DNA of 9,934 bases, from positions 1 to 9,934 of the forward strand of contig DAONET010000049.1 in the NCBI GenBank assembly GCA_035403225.1, written 5' to 3'. Every line of letters starts with the position of its first letter. Positions within the stretch are counted from its first letter, which is position 1. Shown one piece after another: positions 6,601-9,934 of this stretch. Source of the DNA: DAIRDK01 sp035403225 (lineage in GTDB: Bacteria; Bacteroidota; Bacteroidia; Bacteroidales; FEN-979). The translations under genes and the position numbers were made by a program. The notes under the pieces were generated by a model that searched no databases, was not told the DNA's origin, and saw only the letters and a list, made by a program, of their open reading frames with translations.

Positions 6601-9046
6601 CAACCGGAAGGGAATCGGCACAAGCTCCGGCATCGGTGTTGGTCACCGTGACCATGAAAACCTGTTGGCCGACCGGCGCCACTTCAGGATCAGCTGGCGG
6701 GTTGATGGTGAAAATACCTGTTGTGTTCGTTTGGGACAATGGAGGAGTGATGTAGGTCCCGCTGACATATCTCAGGGTAAACACCGGAGTCAGGGTACCA
6801 GTACCCGTTGCGGAAGCAAGGATCGAATAGGAAACTGCCTGACAGACTATCCCCGGCGGCGTCACCGTCAGGGAGGGAGAAGGATACACCGACAGTTTCA
6901 CGGTATTGCTGGTATCCGAACAGGTAATTCCATAACGGGAGGCCGTAACGATCCGGCGGTACCAGATATCCGCTGTTAAAGGTCCCGGATCATAAACAGC
7001 AGCGGTGGCTCCGGAAATATTGCTGAAAAGAAGTCCGTCAGCGCTGCTTTGCCATTGGTAACTGAAGGTATTGGCATCTCCTGTTGCAGCCACACTGATG
7101 AAAGGAGGAGGATCACTGCCATAGCACTGGATAAGATCATTCATGCTGATAGATCCGGGATTCAGATTATTGACCATCAGGGCGATGACATTTGTATAAG
7201 AAACACAGGAGGTATCCGTAGCACTGATGGCCTTTCGCCGGTACCAGGTATCTTGCAGTATCGGAGCCGGTGGATCATAGGTCTGAGAGACCTCACCGGG
7301 AATATCTGTATACGTAATCCCATCGGGACTGCTCTGCCACTGATAAGTAAACGTTCCATCACCGGAAGCAGGATTACTGGTGAAAGCGGAAGGGTCGCCT
7401 CCTTCGCAGAAAGAAGTCGGAGAAGCGGCAATACTGCCCGGGTTGATGTTGATCACGGTAATTCTTACAACATTGCTGTAAACCGTACAGGTTACTCCGT
7501 TCTGAATGGAATGTGTCGCCCTGCGGTACCATCTGTCAGCACTCAAGGCCCCCGGACTGTACGTTAATGTATTGGCCCCGCCAATGTCGGTGAAAAGAAT
7601 GCCGTTGGTGCTGACCTGCCATTGATACATCAACGACGGGTTTCCGCCTGAAGGATTCGTAAGACTTTGTAACGTGGCTGCCATGCCTCCCTGACATATT
7701 TGTTGATCGGAACCGATAGCTCCCGGAAAAACAACAGGTTGAATCGTGATGGTGACGACGTTGGAAGGGACCGATTCACAGGTATCCCCTGCAAAAATCG
7801 AAATCCGGGTCCGCCGGTATTGGGTGGTGACGGTCATCGAACCGGCGGGATCATACGAAATGCCGGTTGCTGATGGGATGATGGTCCAGGGACCACTACC
7901 GGTGTAACTCTCCCAGCGGTAAATGATGGTTCCGCTGCCTCCTGATCCTGCATCTCCGGTAATAGCCGCCGGATCGCCTCCATTGCAAAGAGTCTGATCA
8001 ACTCCGATGGTGCCGGGAGCGATGGCTGTCTGCACGGTGACAGTGATGCAATTCGAGACTGTCTGGCAGCCAAAGCCGTTCAGGGTGGAGGTGACAACCT
8101 GCCGGTAAAAGGTCGTCTGAGTGATGCCTGCCGGGACATCATAATCCGGGGCTGTCGCCAGTGGGATATCTGTCCATGGACCGGCACACCCTGTTGTGCT
8201 GCTTTGCCATTGGTAAGTAATCACTCCGTTGCCTCCCGCAGGTACCGTGACCGTAAACGGATCCGGATCACCACCGTTGCACAGAATCTGATTCGTGCCA
8301 ATCGTAGCAGGTGTGACCGAGTTGACTACTACCTTTACCGAAGCCTGGACCGAACATCCGTTTGCATCGGTGATCATGACCAGATACACCCCCGACATCG
8401 CTGCAGTCATATTTGGGATTGAAGGATTCTGTAAAGTGGAGTTGAATCCGTTCGGCCCTTTCCAGAAATAGGTATAGGGACTGGTGCCTCCTTGCACCGT
8501 TACTGTCAAATTCAAGGTCGATCCTTCACAAACCGGAGCGTTCGATCCGGCTGTCGCGATGAGCTTATCAGACTGAGAAATGGTGATCGTAAGACTTGTC
8601 TTTTGTTTGATTGCATCAATAACAATCACTGTATAGTCCCCGGCAACCAGGCCCGTTAAAAAGTCTTGATTTTCCTGGCCTACTGGTACAACACCTCCTC
8701 CACTTGCTGACCAGAAATAGGAATAGGGTTCAACACCTCCCTGAACCTTCGTGTAAATAGACCCTGTTGCATTTCCATAACAATCCACATCGAAGTGCTC
8801 CTCCAGAATAGTCAGGCCTGGACCATAATTTGTAAACCCCGAAAAGTTGATGGAGAAGTCCGGATCCTCCTCTTTTGTTATGAAATTTTTCAACCTGAAA
8901 ACATTTTCAACCCTATCACCCGGATACAATAAAAAGTTTTCATCCGACAACAACCCACCACCCAATGTGAAAGAATTGGGAAAGATCATGGTTGTTATCA
9001 GAACAGAGAGAAAAACAAGTAGATATCTGGGTAGAAAACGCGTCAT
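3653..9046 (-). CDS. Giant secreted multidomain adhesin-like protein (SprB, Ig-like and HYR-like modules)
   Basis: A 1797-residue protein from the ATG at 9044-9046 to TAA 3653-3655. A hydrophobic signal (RYLLVFLSVLITTMIF) starts the chain, without an obvious cleavage motif. In order: a linker; a SprB-like repeat at ~85-163 (DCYGNATGSI, GGVEPYSYFWS, AGDYTVIVID); an Ig/PKD module at ~164-246 (CEGSTLNLTV, SPYTYFWKGPNG); five tandem Ig-like modules at 247-721; a mixed middle region at ~722-1308 with CHU-type Ig/PKD modules (for example EYSIDGGVTW, VQWYL, CPGTYTF, DTICSG, YEWTAS) and a half HYR-like unit; four tandem HYR-like modules at 1309-1654; and a final HYR-like end module (~1655-1797, DNCTPSTDVILHW, WLEDDCGN). 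It ends in PRPDVIKMTY with no CHU_C or Por-type sorting domain. It has its own promoter upstream at 9173-9203 and the next gene follows closely. No catalytic domain is visible, so adhesion or structural function is inferred. Confidence 0.95.
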   Translation of the reverse strand: MTRFLPRYLLVFLSVLITTMIFPNSFTLGGGLLSDENFLLYPGDRVENVFRLKNFITKEEDPDFSINFSGFTNYGPGLTILEEHFDVDCYGNATGSIYTKVQGGVEPYSYFWSASGGGVVPVGQENQDFLTGLVAGDYTVIVIDAIKQKTSLTITISQSDKLIATAGSNAPVCEGSTLNLTVTVQGGTSPYTYFWKGPNGFNSTLQNPSIPNMTAAMSGVYLVMITDANGCSVQASVKVVVNSVTPATIGTNQILCNGGDPDPFTVTVPAGGNGVITYQWQSSTTGCAGPWTDIPLATAPDYDVPAGITQTTFYRQVVTSTLNGFGCQTVSNCITVTVQTAIAPGTIGVDQTLCNGGDPAAITGDAGSGGSGTIIYRWESYTGSGPWTIIPSATGISYDPAGSMTVTTQYRRTRISIFAGDTCESVPSNVVTITIQPVVFPGAIGSDQQICQGGMAATLQSLTNPSGGNPSLMYQWQVSTNGILFTDIGGANTLTYSPGALSADRWYRRATHSIQNGVTCTVYSNVVRITVININPGSIAASPTSFCEGGDPSAFTSNPASGDGTFTYQWQSSPDGITYTDIPGEVSQTYDPPAPILQDTWYRRKAISATDTSCVSYTNVIALMVNNLNPGSISMNDLIQCYGSDPPPFISVAATGDANTFSYQWQSSADGLLFSNISGATAAVYDPGPLTADIWYRRIVTASRYGITCSDTSNTVKLSVYPSPSLTVTPPGIVCQAVSYSILASATGTGTLTPVFTLRYVSGTYITPPLSQTNTTGIFTINPPADPEVAPVGQQVFMVTVTNTDAGACADSLPVVVEIYDVPDITLTASCASLQGYGSITMTGVVTYPPTAVVEYSIDGGVTWTQNPVFANLPMDNYTVIARNSLDHSCSTSLSGNILSQTVTTTNYEICENGSVPAGQGLTAVSYCFTWANANANTGVECTNPSQVYYRTNQEFPPYVTGPLVQYKVYGVVKTPVSQLTIKDCPTINGSYSIYQYPFDPAHPEVNLIRWMENTCPGGPSATTYGLDTAKQYVIVLNSPNATDTVCSEVQFTTADKIQIAVDIAPVQWYLSPTATTSIATGTPFNPLTTNGSGITGESCPGTYTFFAGCAEETCREPAFFTINPIPVVVAVDDTICSGQVTNIVLTSIDSCNNPVDTTTVVYEWTASVVSGSATGFTDCTTGCGSVIAQQLTSTSPGTCPIVRYMVRARVSNCYGTWYPVDVLVVNDSNTTLPVPPPDTSYSCRSLVPPPGTLSTTHGCLGTWTVTGVDTDNGGSGCPSSPLIITRTWAFHDGCVNFSVSQQIRIVDSIPPTFTQPPDMIIYSDAFCDYDATPAVTGDVTDEADNCSTGLEAVYTDVTNDGSCPGNKIITRTWTLEDNCQNSTTHIQMITVLDTISPTFNAPGDITIGLDSNCSYTVPVSVTGDVINETDNCSTGIQATYQDVTDNSNPCSIIVTRTWSLIDYCNNAAADQVQVITVNDLTPPVFTRPPDITVYTDSLCNYDAGIVVTGDVTDEHDNCSTGLEATYSDAVNPGPCEGSFVITRSWSLTDHCGNVAPIQNQTITVSDTIPPSFTRPADITIYADTNCNYNATLPVTGDVTNIHDNCSTGITATYADVLTDGSCIGEKIIHRTWSLADKCGNRAPDQVQTITVRDIIPPHFLPIPDTIHNFCVIDLISAGFYPDTVDITPVRPDYFVLDGADKNRLDLNPATFMDNCTPSTDVILHWRIDFDGGNPAPITGTGQVSAYPGPIIFPGAPVVAVTHTISYWLEDDCGNLSSEVVIPIIINPRPDVIKMTY
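4085..5122 (-). repeat. Four tandem HYR-like modules (86, 86, 87, 87 residues)
   Basis: The units start at bases 5122, 4864, 4606 and 4345 (residues 1309, 1395, 1481, 1568) and end at 4085. Each reads xIPPxFTRPxDITIY, then CxY, VTGDV, DNCSTG, TRTWSL, DxCxN and ITVxD. All four keep four cysteines in the same order (in CxY, DNC, the middle SC/PC, and the late DxC), which suggests two conserved disulfides per unit. DNA around the DNC motif is also alike in all four (CAGTTATC on the plus strand). The architecture resembles HYR domains, which are Ig-like extracellular modules. Confidence 0.9.
6884..8308 (-). repeat. Five tandem Ig-like modules of 93-97 residues
   Basis: The units start at bases 8308, 8020, 7729, 7444 and 7162 (residues 247, 343, 440, 535, 629). 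The common pattern is PGxIG, CxGGDP, YQWQSS, WxxI or TDI, YDPG, WYRR or YRR, C near SN, and a final V-rich strand. Each unit has one cysteine near the start and one near the end, as in a classical Ig disulfide. Unit 1 carries an extra cysteine (TTGCAG). Confidence 0.9.
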
Positions 9047-9172
9047 CAGAGTTCGATTAATACATTACACTCAATTTTTCATTACATTTTTTCAATTTTT
9101 TTCAATCATTATCTATTTATCTTAATGTCTCTTTTACTGTTTTTTACGTTTTTTGTTACACTTATTACCTAA

Positions 9173-9203
9173 CAAATCTACATTGTGTTTTTCAAAAAGT
9201 CAA
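9173..9203 (-). promoter_or_regulatory. Bacteroidota-type sigma(ABfr) promoter for the giant gene
   Basis: On the minus strand TTG (9203-9201) is followed after 20 bases by TAGATTTG (9180-9173), an exact match to the Bacteroidota -7 element TAnnTTTG with a -33 TTG at the expected spacing. Transcription would start near 9165-9170, giving an A-rich leader of about 120 bases before the ATG at 9046. No Shine-Dalgarno sequence is visible, as is usual in this phylum. Confidence 0.65.
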
Positions 9204-9316
9204 GAAAAATATTTTGATTAGATAGGGGCGGGGTATAACAATCTTTATATATATATGTCGATATTTAATTAAATGTAGTTTTTGAGCATGCTTTGATCAA
9301 TCGACAAACTTTTTCT

Positions 9317-9337
9317 CTTTCGTGTTCTTCACGAAAG
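9317..9337 (-). terminator. Perfect 8-bp inverted repeat, possible terminator
   Basis: CTTTCGTG (9317-9324) and CACGAAAG (9330-9337) are perfect inverted repeats around a 5-base loop. The hairpin lies about 200 bases after the stop of the upstream gene and about 110 bases before the promoter of the giant gene. On the minus strand no U-run follows it. On the plus strand a run of seven T follows after a short gap. It could end the upstream transcript or be a protein-binding site. Confidence 0.4.
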
Positions 9338-9538
9338 GTGCCTTACATTTTTTTGAGAATAACGAATATTAACCTAACATTTTCTTTTTTCGAAATGAAA
9401 GGCAGTTGATTAAATGCAGAAATGACAATGGAAATAGAATAATGACAGAACGACTTTCTTGTCATCAAGAGAAGGAAAATCCGTTTCTTGTTCCTCTTTA
9501 AATACGATGAAGTAAGATGAAAACGCTCCCTGACGGGA

Positions 9539-9934
9539 TTATCTGATCAGGGTCAATGTCCCAAAAATACCGGGTTGTCCTGTCCCATTGGAAGAACCTT
9601 CCCAGATTGTACCATCTTCGAACAGGGCATCAATCCGCCACAGATACGTGCCTGATGGGCACAAATGGTTGTCATGCATGCCATCCCAACCTTCCACCGG
9701 ACTTCCCTTCGAATCCAGCAAGGTGGATTCCCATAACAGCTCGCCCCAGGTATTGAATACCTGTACGTGATACTGTTTCAGATTCATTCCTACCGGTTTG
9801 AACAACTTGACTCCCTGATTATCACTGAGAGGAGCAAACGCATTGGGAACGTAAAGCCCGTTAAATCGCACTTCGTACAGATAGAACGTGGTATCCATGC
9901 AGTCGAACGTATTACCGGTGATCAGCGTGATCAG
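9539..9934 (-). CDS. C-terminal end of a T9SS-exported protein (CHU_C type B sorting domain); 5' end outside window
   Basis: The frame is open from the right edge (…LITGNTFDCMDTT) to TAA 9539-9541, leaving 131 visible residues. The ATG at 9896-9898 is internal, since the frame continues upstream of it. The sequence matches the gliding motility-associated C-terminal (CHU_C) pattern: FNGLYVPNAFAP, GVKLFKPVG, YHVQVFNTWGELLWES, GWDGMHDN, CPSGTYLWRIDA, and the final GTLTLIR. In Bacteroidota such type B domains direct proteins through the type IX secretion system to the surface. Nothing can be said about the rest of the protein. It is the only clear T9SS sorting signal in this window. Confidence 0.93.
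   Translation of the reverse strand: MITLITGNTFDCMDTTFYLYEVRFNGLYVPNAFAPLSDNQGVKLFKPVGMNLKQYHVQVFNTWGELLWESTLLDSKGSPVEGWDGMHDNHLCPSGTYLWRIDALFEDGTIWEGSSNGTGQPGIFGTLTLIR

Larger units (their letters stand above)
9047..9538. other. AT-rich intergenic region, 492 bases
   Basis: This gap separates the CHU_C-type partial gene from the giant gene. I see no gene in it. It carries a promoter for the giant gene (9173-9203) and a perfect hairpin (9317-9337). A weaker 7-bp hairpin has arms 9455-9461 and 9466-9472, including one G-T pair. There is also a 12-base palindrome ATTTAATTAAAT at 9263-9274 and a 10-base unit TTTTTTCAAT repeated twice at 9087-9106 in the likely 5' leader. The base composition is much richer in A and T than the flanking genes. 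Confidence 0.7.

Noticed and set aside
6383..6979. Plus-strand open frame of 198 codons inside the giant gene
   Set aside because: It is antisense to the Ig-like region, with Arg/Gly-rich low-quality sequence and no family resemblance.
4085..8308. Regularly spaced repeats considered as a CRISPR-like array
   Set aside because: The repeats are protein modules of 258-290 bases in a single open frame with diverged sequence, not short identical repeats with unique spacers.
9047..9120. Several tiny start-stop frames in the leader of the giant gene (for example ATG TAA, ATG TAT TAA, ATG AAA AAT TGA)
   Set aside because: They are expected by chance in a sequence this rich in A and T, and show no peptide pattern or pairing elements that would suggest attenuation.

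Overview
The window looks like a chromosomal locus of a Bacteroidota bacterium. Every gene I can support lies on the minus strand and encodes an exported, modular, all-beta surface protein. The taxonomic reading rests on a CHU_C-type (gliding motility-associated, type B) C-terminal domain of type IX secretion system (T9SS) substrates, SprB-type repeats, PKD/Ig-like and HYR-like modules, a TAnnTTTG-type promoter, and A-rich start contexts without clear Shine-Dalgarno sequences. I cannot name a genus.

Layout in the direction of transcription (high to low coordinates): (1) 9934-9539, the 3' end of a large secreted protein, visible only as its CHU_C sorting domain. (2) 9538-9047, an AT-rich intergenic region with a perfect hairpin and a good Bacteroidota promoter facing the next gene. 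(3) 9046-3653, a 1797-residue secreted protein with a SprB-like repeat, an Ig/PKD module, five tandem ~95-residue Ig-like modules, a mixed middle region and four tandem ~86-residue four-cysteine HYR-like modules. It has no recognisable T9SS sorting domain. (4) 3580-2477, a secreted protein of unknown function that starts 72 bases (36 if an upstream ATG is used) after the giant gene. (5) 2476-2128, a non-coding gap with a strong strand-specific hairpin just after gene 4. (6) 2127-1459, a small two-module secreted protein that apparently has to start at TTG, because the better ATG seven codons upstream is cut off by an in-frame TAA. (7) 1444-1, the N-terminal 481 residues of a large SprB/PKD-repeat protein that runs off the window and starts 14 bases after gene 6.

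I infer that the locus builds a cell-surface adhesin or matrix-like layer exported through Sec and probably T9SS. Three consecutive proteins (3580-2477, 2127-1459, 1444-1) begin, after the signal peptide, with what looks like the same short module (YxW, then xxW, then C). This suggests proteins that act together. No secretion machinery, regulator, enzyme, mobile element, tRNA, rRNA or CRISPR array is visible. The points most worth checking are the nonsense-codon/TTG start at 2125-2148, the missing sorting signal on the giant protein, and the shared N-terminal module.
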